Shown: in pieces, positions 1-5,076 of the stretch
Numbering within the stretch: position 1 is the stretch's first letter
Layout: each line of letters opens with the position of its first letter
The notes under the pieces: generated by a model
What the model was told of the DNA's origin: nothing
The model's database searches: none
What the model saw: the letters and a program-made list of their open reading frames with translations, nothing else
Origin: an uncultured Oscillospiraceae bacterium
GTDB lineage: Bacteria; Bacillota_A; Clostridia; Oscillospirales; Oscillospiraceae
Direction: 5' to 3'
Length of the DNA: 9,543 nucleotides
Assembly: GCA_900754605.1 (NCBI GenBank)
Contig: CAAEDK010000311.1
Coordinates: 1 to 9,543, forward strand
Made by a program: the position numbers and the translations under genes

Positions 1-68
1 CACAATTTATTCTTGTAGCCTGCCGCTGATACCGTCTGGATTGTGCTTTTCCTTTCTTTTTGTTCCCT
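1..68. other. Sequence downstream of the Maff2 stop, no gene assigned
   Basis: The minus strand here reads purine-rich (AAAGAAAGGAAAAG) with a weak ribosome-site-like AAGGAAA, but no ATG follows before the window ends. After the Maff2 stop the same frame stays open to the edge, which is compatible with the next gene of the operon, a diverged tail, or an insertion. I see no terminal repeat that would identify an insertion sequence and no group II intron start (GTGCG). Confidence 0.3.
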
Positions 69-227
69 TTAATTAGCCATGAACTGTTTCATGCCCTGGG
101 ACTTAGCGCCGGGGTTGTCCGAGCCGTAGCCCTCCAGCAGATTGACCACGCCCCACACGCCAAGGCCAGCGCCGAGGGCAATCACAAGGGTCTGCAAAGT
201 GGTGATGGCAGAAGCGAAAAACTGCAT
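69..227 (-). CDS. Maff2-family small membrane protein, apparently shortened
   Basis: This encodes a 52-residue protein starting MQFFASAI. It has one hydrophobic segment (about residues 7-31, rich in L, A, G and V) followed by the block LLEGYGSDNPGAKSQGMKQF (residues 30-49). That block is the hallmark, as I recall it, of the Maff2 family, small membrane proteins found between the coupling-protein gene and the TrbL/VirB6-like gene in Tn1549-type conjugative elements. The start at 227 is chosen because AGGAGG lies 5 bases upstream; longer readings run through the terminator hairpin. Family members usually continue after KQFMA with a glycine-rich second hydrophobic segment of about 15-20 residues. 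Here the frame stops after KQFMAN, so the second membrane segment is missing. The role is unknown; assembly of the mating channel is inferred from position only. Confidence is high for the family and moderate for the truncation. Confidence 0.75.
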   Translation of the reverse strand: MQFFASAITTLQTLVIALGAGLGVWGVVNLLEGYGSDNPGAKSQGMKQFMAN

Positions 228-261
228 ATAGCCTCCTATTCTCCGGGATATACCCGGCCAT

Positions 262-286
262 AAAAAAAGCCGCCCTTGCGGGCGGC
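262..286 (-). terminator. Rho-independent terminator after virD4
   Basis: On the minus strand the hairpin GCCGCCCGCAAGGGCGGC (269-286) is followed directly by seven T residues (262-268). It lies between the virD4 stop and the Maff2 ribosome site, so it would end or attenuate transcription coming from the upstream conjugation genes and make Maff2 and the genes beyond it depend on read-through or their own promoter. A small CCGGG/CCCGG inverted repeat (243-257) follows just before the Maff2 start. Confidence 0.75.
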
Positions 287-299
287 AGCCTACCACTTC

Positions 300-314
300 G
301 GGACAAAATGTCCC
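300..314. repeat. Inverted repeat copy 1 (GGGACA-AAA-TGTCCC), after virD4
   Basis: GGGACAAAATGTCCC has 6-bp perfect arms and a 3-base loop. Flanking bases extend the pairing after one mismatch (TTC/AAA). It starts 6 bases beyond the virD4 stop codon and precedes the terminator at 262-286. The same core recurs at 2647-2673, 5050-5076 and 6047-6068. Confidence 0.8.
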
Positions 315-320
315 AAAGCT

Positions 321-2153
321 CTATACAAAAGCGTCCGGGTCGTCGAGGTCGTCATAGTTGAGGATGTCCTCGTCCTCGTCTGTGATCGCCTCGTCCGGCA
401 CGGACACTTCGTACACCTCACATTCCTCGTTCATCCCCGGTCGCCTGCGGCGGTCAATGAGCCTGTCAAGGTGAAAGGCGTTTTTCACTTTATCGGCCTC
501 CGCCGTAAAGCGATAATTGTGGTGCTGTTTCAAATCGTATTTCTTAGAATAGAACGGCGGCAGCCCCCGGAGCTGCAAAATGCACCGATCTCCGGGCATG
601 GTGGCAAGCTCGCTTGGGGTCATCAGCTCCCGCCCGAGCCGCTGGGTGTTCTGGCTGTAGCTTTCGGACTGCCCACGGGAGTGCCCCTCGGTCTGCATAG
701 AGATGGTGGCCTTGCCCAGCCAGTTCTCGGAAATCTCTTTGATGGTGCTGGCCTCACGGCCGCCGAGGAATAGTACGCTGTCCATGTTGCCAAGAATGGT
801 TTCAGCGTTCTTATCGTAAATGGCCCTGCATTGGGCAAGCTGCTGATATAGCAGGCACAGGCTGATCTCCCGGGAGCGGATGACCGCCACCAGCTTTTCC
901 AAGTTTGGCACTTGTCCGGTGTTGGCCGCCTCGTCCCACAGCACCCGCACATGATGGGGCAGCCTGCCGCCGTGAACATTGTCCGCCCGTTCACACAGGA
1001 GATTGAACATCTGCGAAAACGCCAGCGCCACAAGAAAATTGTAGGTGCTGTCCGTGTCGCTGATACAGAAAAAGGTCGCCGTCCGGCGATCCCCCATGCG
1101 GTCAAGCTCCAGCTCGTCATAGGACATGATCTCCCGAAGCTGCGGAATGTCAAAGGGCGCAAGCCGCGCACCGCAGGAGATCAAAATGCTTTTGGCCGTC
1201 TTGCCGCTGCTGAGCTTGTATTTTTTATACTGCTTCACCGCAAAGCAATTCGGCTTGCGTTGTTCCAGCCCCTTGAACATATAGTCCACGGCGTTGAGAA
1301 AATCCTCGTCATCCTCCTTGACCTCCATGCCGGAGATCATGTCCACCAGCGTATTCATGTTGCGATCCTCCTCGGCTCCCTCAAAAATGATGTAGCCCAG
1401 CAGGGCGCAGTACAAAAGCGTTTCCGCCTTCGTCCAGAACGGATCGCCCTCCTTGCCTTCGCCCTTGGTGTTGGAAATGAGGGCATTGACAAATTTGAGG
1501 ATGTCAGCCTCGGTCTTGATATACGCCAGTGGGTTATAGTGCATGGATTTTGAAAAATCAATGCTGTTGAACACCTTGATCTTGTACCCCCGGCGCTGCA
1601 AAAAAGCGCCGACCTGCCCCAGCACGCCGCCCTTAGGATCGACCACCACATAGGAAGAATGAGCTTGCAGGAGCTGCGGCGTGAGCCAAAAGCGGGTCTT
1701 GCCGGAGCCGGACGAGCCGATGCCGCAGAAATTGAGGTTACGGGCGTTAGCGGGATTTTGGGGGCGGGTATTCATGGTGAGCCGTTCTGTGGCGGTCAAG
1801 ATCATATTGTTTTCAAACTTGGGATCGACAAAAGGGCGTATATCTTTTTCAGATCCCCAACGGGCTGAACCGTACTCTTCATCCCGGCGGTATTTCTTGG
1901 CGTTCTTGCTTTTGAAGTAGATCAGCAGGCGGAACGCCACCGCTCCCACAATGCCCACCAGCCAGTCAAAGGGAGCAAGGCCGGGGGCAAAGTCGGCAAA
2001 GGCCGCACCGACGGTCTGTCCCAAGCCGATAAACTTATGGGCAAAATCGCCGCCCGCCACCAGACGGTACGTTGTCCCCAGCTTGAGGAACACCCAGCCG
2101 ATGAACACATAGGGAATGTTGGGCATCACATATTTACGGAGCTTATCTGTCAT
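321..2153 (-). CDS. virD4: VirD4/TraG/PcfC-type type IV coupling protein (conjugation ATPase)
   Basis: This 610-residue protein is a coupling ATPase that sits at the inner membrane, binds the relaxase-DNA complex and feeds it to the type IV secretion channel. Two N-terminal hydrophobic segments (about residues 12-25 and 64-80) are followed by the typical EEYGSARWG block (92-100). Walker A GSSGSGKT is at 146-153, VVVDPKGG at 169-176 and Walker B VLWDEAAN at 404-411. The C-terminus is acidic (EDEDILNYDDLDDPDAF). Length and motif order match intact Firmicutes VirD4/TraG proteins. The start at 2153 is set by AAGGAGG 6 bases upstream; an ATG at 2198 lies deep inside pcfB and has no such site. The start overlaps the end of pcfB by 11 bases, which implies translational coupling. 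That fits their known partnership in pCF10-like systems, where PcfB assists the coupling protein PcfC. The gene looks intact. Confidence 0.95.
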   Translation of the reverse strand: MTDKLRKYVMPNIPYVFIGWVFLKLGTTYRLVAGGDFAHKFIGLGQTVGAAFADFAPGLAPFDWLVGIVGAVAFRLLIYFKSKNAKKYRRDEEYGSARWGSEKDIRPFVDPKFENNMILTATERLTMNTRPQNPANARNLNFCGIGSSGSGKTRFWLTPQLLQAHSSYVVVDPKGGVLGQVGAFLQRRGYKIKVFNSIDFSKSMHYNPLAYIKTEADILKFVNALISNTKGEGKEGDPFWTKAETLLYCALLGYIIFEGAEEDRNMNTLVDMISGMEVKEDDEDFLNAVDYMFKGLEQRKPNCFAVKQYKKYKLSSGKTAKSILISCGARLAPFDIPQLREIMSYDELELDRMGDRRTATFFCISDTDSTYNFLVALAFSQMFNLLCERADNVHGGRLPHHVRVLWDEAANTGQVPNLEKLVAVIRSREISLCLLYQQLAQCRAIYDKNAETILGNMDSVLFLGGREASTIKEISENWLGKATISMQTEGHSRGQSESYSQNTQRLGRELMTPSELATMPGDRCILQLRGLPPFYSKKYDLKQHHNYRFTAEADKVKNAFHLDRLIDRRRRPGMNEECEVYEVSVPDEAITDEDEDILNYDDLDDPDAFV

Positions 2154-2574
2154 GCGCCACCTCCTTGATATGCTCCTTGGGCGGCTTTTCCTTGGCAAGC
2201 TGTTGTTCCGCCTGCTTCATCTGTTCGGGGATCGTGGGTTGGCGGGACTTGGCCTTATCCAGCACCTTGCGGGAGTATTCCGAAAAACAGGCGGTCATAG
2301 CGTCCGCCTGCCCGGATTTGAAGAACAGCAGGTATTTCCCCGATTCGGTCTGATAAAAGGCATAGTCCACATTCCACTTCCGGGCTACCCGGTCAAAGAG
2401 CTTCGTGTCCCCGGATAGTTCAAGGCTACTGGTGGATGTGCCGTGCGCCATGAGCTTTTTCACGGTCTGCTTGCCGTGAGGTGTCTGCTTTGCCCGGTGT
2501 GCCTTGGCAATTTTGCGCCCCACCGCCCGGACAACATAGGCAAGCCCCCGGGCGGTCAGCTTCGACGCTTTCAC
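2143..2574 (-). CDS. pcfB: PcfB family (DUF3801) conjugation accessory protein, 5' end frameshifted
   Basis: The readable frame gives 143 residues with the family pattern KASKLTARGLAYVVRAV, then HGKQTVKKLMAHG, then VARKWNVDYAFYQ and YLLFFKSGQADAMTACFSEY, and a charged helical tail. PcfB/DUF3801 proteins act with the VirD4 coupling protein in Gram-positive conjugation. The only in-frame start is GTG at 2574, with no ribosome site before it. A strong GGAGG with an ATG lies upstream at 2623 but in another frame. Dropping one base (for example at 2611) would join that ATG to the frame as MTAGDEDISRRTIAVSV before KASKL, giving about 159 residues, the expected N-terminus. The gene is therefore probably broken or mis-sequenced near its start. 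Its stop overlaps the virD4 start by 11 bases. Confidence is high for the family; whether the protein is made is uncertain. Confidence 0.85.
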   Translation of the reverse strand: MKASKLTARGLAYVVRAVGRKIAKAHRAKQTPHGKQTVKKLMAHGTSTSSLELSGDTKLFDRVARKWNVDYAFYQTESGKYLLFFKSGQADAMTACFSEYSRKVLDKAKSRQPTIPEQMKQAEQQLAKEKPPKEHIKEVAHDR

Positions 2575-2623
2575 CGATACGGCAATCGTGCGCCGGGAAA
2601 TATCCTCGTCTACCAGCCGTCAT
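2575..2623 (-). other. Out-of-frame 5' end of pcfB with the original start and ribosome site
   Basis: The minus strand has GAGGAGGCG immediately before an ATG at 2621-2623. From there the reading MTAGRRGYFP is out of frame with pcfB, whereas the pcfB frame through the same bases reads DEDISRRTIAVSV, a protein-like extension that meets a stop only at the ATGA. One extra base between codons 4 and 5 explains both observations. Confidence 0.65.
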
Positions 2624-2646
2624 CGCCTCCTCTCTGATAGAAATAT

Positions 2647-2673
2647 GACCTTGGGACAAAATGTCCCAAGGTC
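2647..2673. repeat. Inverted repeat copy 2, perfect 12-bp arms, at the ardA stop codon
   Basis: Arms GACCTTGGGACA and TGTCCCAAGGTC pair perfectly across an AAA loop, 27 bases in all. The last two bases (2672-2673) are part of the ardA stop codon (2672-2674, TGA on the minus strand). There is no T-run after the stem on either strand, so it is not a standard Rho-independent terminator. It sits between the ardA block and the pcfB-virD4 block and is the longest perfect copy of the repeat family. Confidence 0.9.
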
Positions 2674-3379
2674 AGCGGTCATCATGCTCCTTTCTCGGGT
2701 GCAGGCGCTCGCCCTCCAAAGAGGAACGGTCTATGACCTCCTTGTAGGCCGCCATCTGCTCCCGGATATTCAACTTAGGGTACGCAAAAATGCGGTGTTC
2801 GGCGGGAATGTCCTCGATGCCGTGGTACACCTCCTTGAAGTCGCCGCTGCGGGTCAGATAGCCCGTGGGGGCAAAGTGGCCGCCCTCATTGATCCGCATA
2901 TCCCGCCCGTAGGCTTCAAAATCGAAGTAGGGCAGCACATTGTCCGGCACATCCAGTAGTTCCATGTCCTCCACATAGATGCGCCCCAGCGTTTCATCGT
3001 CGGTCACGCCGGGGTGCAGATCGTAGCAGTCCAGATTGTGAACGAGGTTGATGATGTCCGCCACGCTGGAAGTATGGTCGCCCTTATTGAGTACGGCCTC
3101 CAGCGTTTCGATCTCGTCGCTGTCCAGCTCGGAAATGAGATGCACCAGATGGTTCAGCTCGTCCAAGTTTTCATACTCGGTGAGATAGTCGTATAAGCCC
3201 ATCACATCGCCGTCAAAGGCGGTGATGAAAAACTCCTCATACCGCACACCGTCCACGCCGATGTTCTTTAAGAGCGATTGCACCTCCTCCGTGGTAGCCG
3301 GAAATTTCAGCGTTTCGCCCACAAGCTGCCCCTCGGCGTATTTGCCGAGGTTGGTAATGTAGGCTTCAAATACCGTCAT
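2672..3379 (-). CDS. ardA: ArdA anti-restriction protein
   Basis: This 235-residue acidic protein begins MTVFEAYITNLGKYAEGQLV, the usual ArdA opening. It continues with TEYENLDELNHLVHLI, the region NKGDHTSSVADIINLVHNLD and FDFEAYGRDMRINEGGHF, all family blocks. ArdA is a dimeric mimic of B-form DNA that occupies type I restriction enzymes, and sometimes modification enzymes, so incoming conjugative DNA survives. The high Asp/Glu content fits this. I chose the ATG at 3379 because GGAGG lies 5 bases upstream; a GTG at 3385 overlaps the ribosome site itself. The start overlaps the end of the methyltransferase gene by 14 bases, so the two anti-restriction functions are probably co-translated. The tail ending RKEHDDR is highly charged and may be element-specific. 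The stop codon overlaps the end of inverted repeat copy 2. Confidence 0.92.
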   Translation of the reverse strand: MTVFEAYITNLGKYAEGQLVGETLKFPATTEEVQSLLKNIGVDGVRYEEFFITAFDGDVMGLYDYLTEYENLDELNHLVHLISELDSDEIETLEAVLNKGDHTSSVADIINLVHNLDCYDLHPGVTDDETLGRIYVEDMELLDVPDNVLPYFDFEAYGRDMRINEGGHFAPTGYLTRSGDFKEVYHGIEDIPAEHRIFAYPKLNIREQMAAYKEVIDRSSLEGERLHPRKEHDDR

Positions 3380-4451
3380 TTGCACCTCCTTTTGTCAGCG
3401 CCTCCGCGATCCCCGCCATGATATACTCGGCGCAGGGCAGCGCGATGGCATTTCCCAAAGCCCGGTAACGGTGGGAGGATAGAATTTCCTCGCCGTCCGC
3501 ACCGCACCTTGTCCAGCCCTCCGGCAGCCCCATGAGCCGCTCACATTCCGTTTCCGTGGGAAAGCGGACGCAGCCCCCGGCGGGATCGTCCTCGTACCAA
3601 AAGGCAAAGGGCGAAATACCGCCCGCTAACAGAGTGGGAAAAGGGTCAGTTGGCAGTCCGAAGCTGTTTCGGAACGCTGTTTCCGTCCGCTCCTTGGCGG
3701 AGGCCCGCATACGGAAGCATTGAAAGGGTCGGGTGATCGGTACACGCCGCCCTGCTTCAATAAAAGAGCCTCGATCTCCGCAGGCGGCGGGCAGCCCGCG
3801 ACCTCCGCCAAGTGCAGGAAGTGACTGCATTGTGCGGGGCTTAAAAAGTATTTCGTGGGAACGCCGTCCTCCAAAGTCTGCCACAAGAAAGATGCGCTGC
3901 CGTCGTGCCAGCCGGGGGCTTGCCCAATGCTGGGCGTCCATGAGCCGCCAGCAGAGGTCAGGCGTTCGCCCTCGCACCATTCCGGCTCCTGCCCATCTTC
4001 CAGAAGCAGGCATTGAAACATCGGTGTCTGTGAAAGCGGATAGGACGGCTCTAAAATCCATCCGGTCATTTGATGAAAACGCTCCCATGACGTTTTCCCA
4101 AACAGCGATTGCTGGAAATAGACCATTTGTCGCCTCCCTCATTTCACGGATAATGCGGATGGCTTGAAAGAACAGGCTGGACTTTTCTCCCGCAAGCCCC
4201 TTGCGGTTGCCGATCTGCGAAAGATTTTGACATGGTGAGCCAAAGGTGATGATATGGACGGGCGGGAGATCCCGCCCGTCCAGCTTCGTCACATCCCCCA
4301 AGTGTTCCATATCGGGAAAGTGGCGCGTGGTGATGGAAATAGGCGCTTTTTCGATCTCGCTTGCCCATACCGGCTCAATGCCACAGCGCACCGCCGCCAG
4401 CGGGAACACGCCGATCCCGTCAAACAGGCTCCCCAGCCGGAGCGCCGTCAT
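3366..4451 (-). CDS. C5-cytosine-specific DNA methyltransferase
   Basis: This 361-residue enzyme transfers a methyl group from S-adenosylmethionine to C5 of cytosine in a specific DNA site. The family motifs appear in order: SLFDGIG (8-14, SAM binding), GSPCQNLSQ (71-79, catalytic Cys74), WENV (118-121), RRQRIFLVADF (183-193), then a variable target-recognition stretch. FPTETECERLMGLPEGWT (297-314) and RALGNAI (330-336) follow. The length is complete. No restriction endonuclease partner lies in the window, so it is probably an orphan or protective enzyme marking element DNA, consistent with ardA directly downstream (14-base overlap). The gene starts one base after the stop of the DUF4406-like gene, and no strong ribosome site of its own is evident, so coupled translation is likely. 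Residues about 200-255 are unusually Gly/Arg-rich; the same stretch is covered by a +1-frame ORF (3626-4126). The target site cannot be predicted. Confidence 0.95.
   Translation of the reverse strand: MTALRLGSLFDGIGVFPLAAVRCGIEPVWASEIEKAPISITTRHFPDMEHLGDVTKLDGRDLPPVHIITFGSPCQNLSQIGNRKGLAGEKSSLFFQAIRIIREMREATNGLFPAIAVWENVMGAFSSNDRMDFRAVLSAFTDTDVSMPASGRWAGAGMVRGRTPDLCWRLMDAQHWASPRLARRQRIFLVADFGGRRSHEILFKPRTMQSLPALGGGRGLPAACGDRGSFIEAGRRVPITRPFQCFRMRASAKERTETAFRNSFGLPTDPFPTLLAGGISPFAFWYEDDPAGGCVRFPTETECERLMGLPEGWTRCGADGEEILSSHRYRALGNAIALPCAEYIMAGIAEALTKGGANDGI
3626..4126 (-). CDS. Possible overlapping gene in the +1 frame of the methyltransferase
   Basis: This 166-codon frame begins MVYFQQSLFGKTSWERFHQM and lies wholly inside the methyltransferase gene. 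GGGAGG (4133-4138) precedes its ATG by 6 bases, a better ribosome site than the host gene has. The translation is rich in W, F, C, Q and P, with blocks such as CLLLEDGQEPEWCEGERL, SWTPSIGQ, SFLWQTLEDGVPTKYFLS and AEIEALLLK. From memory, similar PEWCEG / SWTPSIG / KYFLSP strings occur as hypothetical proteins beside or inside cytosine methyltransferases of phages and mobile elements, but I cannot verify this here. The apparent conservation could be a by-product of the ENV motif and the GRWAGAGMVRG stretch of the methyltransferase being read in another frame. The function is unknown, and whether it is translated is uncertain. Confidence 0.4.
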   Translation of the reverse strand: MVYFQQSLFGKTSWERFHQMTGWILEPSYPLSQTPMFQCLLLEDGQEPEWCEGERLTSAGGSWTPSIGQAPGWHDGSASFLWQTLEDGVPTKYFLSPAQCSHFLHLAEVAGCPPPAEIEALLLKQGGVYRSPDPFNASVCGPPPRSGRKQRSETASDCQLTLFPLC

Positions 4452-4452
4452 C

Positions 4453-4794
4453 TTATCTGCGCCCCTGTCCCTTGACGGTCAAAATGCCCTCAAGGGTGGT
4501 GGCGGTGATCCCCAGCCGCTGGGCAACGGCGATGTCGTTCTTCATGGCCTCGGTGACGGTATGGCCGCACACCACCAGCACATGAGAACGGCGGAGCAGG
4601 TCGCGCCCCATGTCGATGCCGCTCTTATGTTCCTCTGGAACGGCGTCATTGAGGAAAAGGGGCTGATAGAGCGTCGGGCAGATAGGCGAAAAGCCCGCCT
4701 CATACACCGTGCGGCAATACTGCGCCACCAGCTTTGTGTTTTCGTGGTCGCTGCCGCACCACGCGGCGGTAATATACGCGAGGGGTCGTTTCAT
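4453..4794 (-). CDS. DUF4406/DUF7768-like protein (nucleoside 2-deoxyribosyltransferase-like fold)
   Basis: This 113-residue protein begins MKRPLAYITAAWCG. It contains ENTKLVAQYCRTVYEAGFSPICPTLY (positions 18-43), DMGRDLLRRSHVLVVCG (61-77) and TEAMKNDIAVAQRLGI (81-96). This pattern matches small proteins annotated DUF4406/DUF7768, which have a Rossmann-like fold related to nucleoside 2-deoxyribosyltransferases and are common in phages and conjugative elements. The chemistry is not established, and I infer no substrate. The start at 4794 is supported by GGAGG 8 bases upstream, whereas a much longer open frame reaching 5142 runs through the structured gap and into parB. The stop (TAA) is one base before the methyltransferase ATG, making it the first gene of a three-gene coupled block with the methyltransferase and ardA. 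A role in DNA modification or protection is guilt by association only. Confidence 0.7.
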   Translation of the reverse strand: MKRPLAYITAAWCGSDHENTKLVAQYCRTVYEAGFSPICPTLYQPLFLNDAVPEEHKSGIDMGRDLLRRSHVLVVCGHTVTEAMKNDIAVAQRLGITATTLEGILTVKGQGRR

Positions 4795-4843
4795 TGTAAA
4801 AACCTCCAATTTTATATAATGTAGTGGGTCAACCCAAATCCCA

Positions 4844-4869
4844 CCCCTTTCCCATTCTTGGGAAAGGGG
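4844..4869. repeat. Perfect 11-bp hairpin upstream of the DUF4406-like gene
   Basis: Arms CCCCTTTCCCA (4844-4854) and TGGGAAAGGGG (4859-4869) pair exactly across a TTCT loop. On the minus strand the stem is followed by TGGGATTTGGG, not a T-run, so it is unlikely to be a plain terminator. It is the element nearest the DUF4406-like start and may act in the 5' untranslated RNA or as a DNA site. Confidence 0.8.
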
Positions 4870-4883
4870 GCGGCTCTGGAGGA

Positions 4884-5021
4884 TATACCCCCGCCGCTTG
4901 CCGGAGAAAAAGCATAGCCGGGACAGGCGGTCAAGGGCTGGCCGCCGAAAACGGCGGTGCGATGCACCCTTGACAGCCCGCTCCCGGCCATGCTGAAATA
5001 CGGGCGGCGACGGGGGATATA
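4884..5021. other. Large nested inverted repeat in the parB-DUF4406 gap (structured DNA/RNA element)
   Basis: This 138-base element pairs with itself nearly end to end. The outer arms are TATA/TATA (4884-4887 with 5018-5021, one bulge), CCCC with GGGG, and CGCCGC (4892-4897) with GCGGCG (5004-5009). The middle arm 4911-4923 (AGCATAGCCGGGA) pairs with 4982-4994 at 12 of 13 positions. The inner arm TCAAGGG (4931-4937) pairs with CCCTTGA (4967-4973). The tip CCGCCG (4942-4947) pairs with CGGCGG (4952-4957) across AAAA. Minus-strand frames are open through it (for example 4812-5078) but show no protein-like features and would include the flanking repeats. Candidate roles, all inferred, are a single-strand origin, an origin of transfer, a partition site next to parB, or a structured leader RNA. 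Confidence is high for the structure and low for any function. Confidence 0.7.
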
Positions 5022-5049
5022 ACCCAAAGAGCCATCCGGGGAAACGAAA

Positions 5050-5076
5050 GACCTCGGGACAAAAAGTCCCAAGGTC
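5050..5076. repeat. Inverted repeat copy 3, at the parB stop codon
   Basis: Arms GACCTCGGGAC and GTCCCAAGGTC pair at 10 of 11 positions across AAAAA. As at ardA, the last two bases (5075-5076) belong to the gene's TGA stop codon, so the two genes end in the same way: stop codon merged with the repeat. The 22 bases at 5051-5072 are identical, in inverted orientation, to 6047-6068 inside parB. Confidence 0.85.

Noticed and set aside
912..1553. 213-codon plus-strand open frame opposite virD4
   Set aside because: Antisense shadow of an intact, motif-bearing virD4, with no supporting start signal.
4246..4824. 192-codon plus-strand open frame opposite the methyltransferase start and DUF4406-like gene
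   Set aside because: Antisense to two supported genes; the His/Arg-rich translation has no family resemblance.
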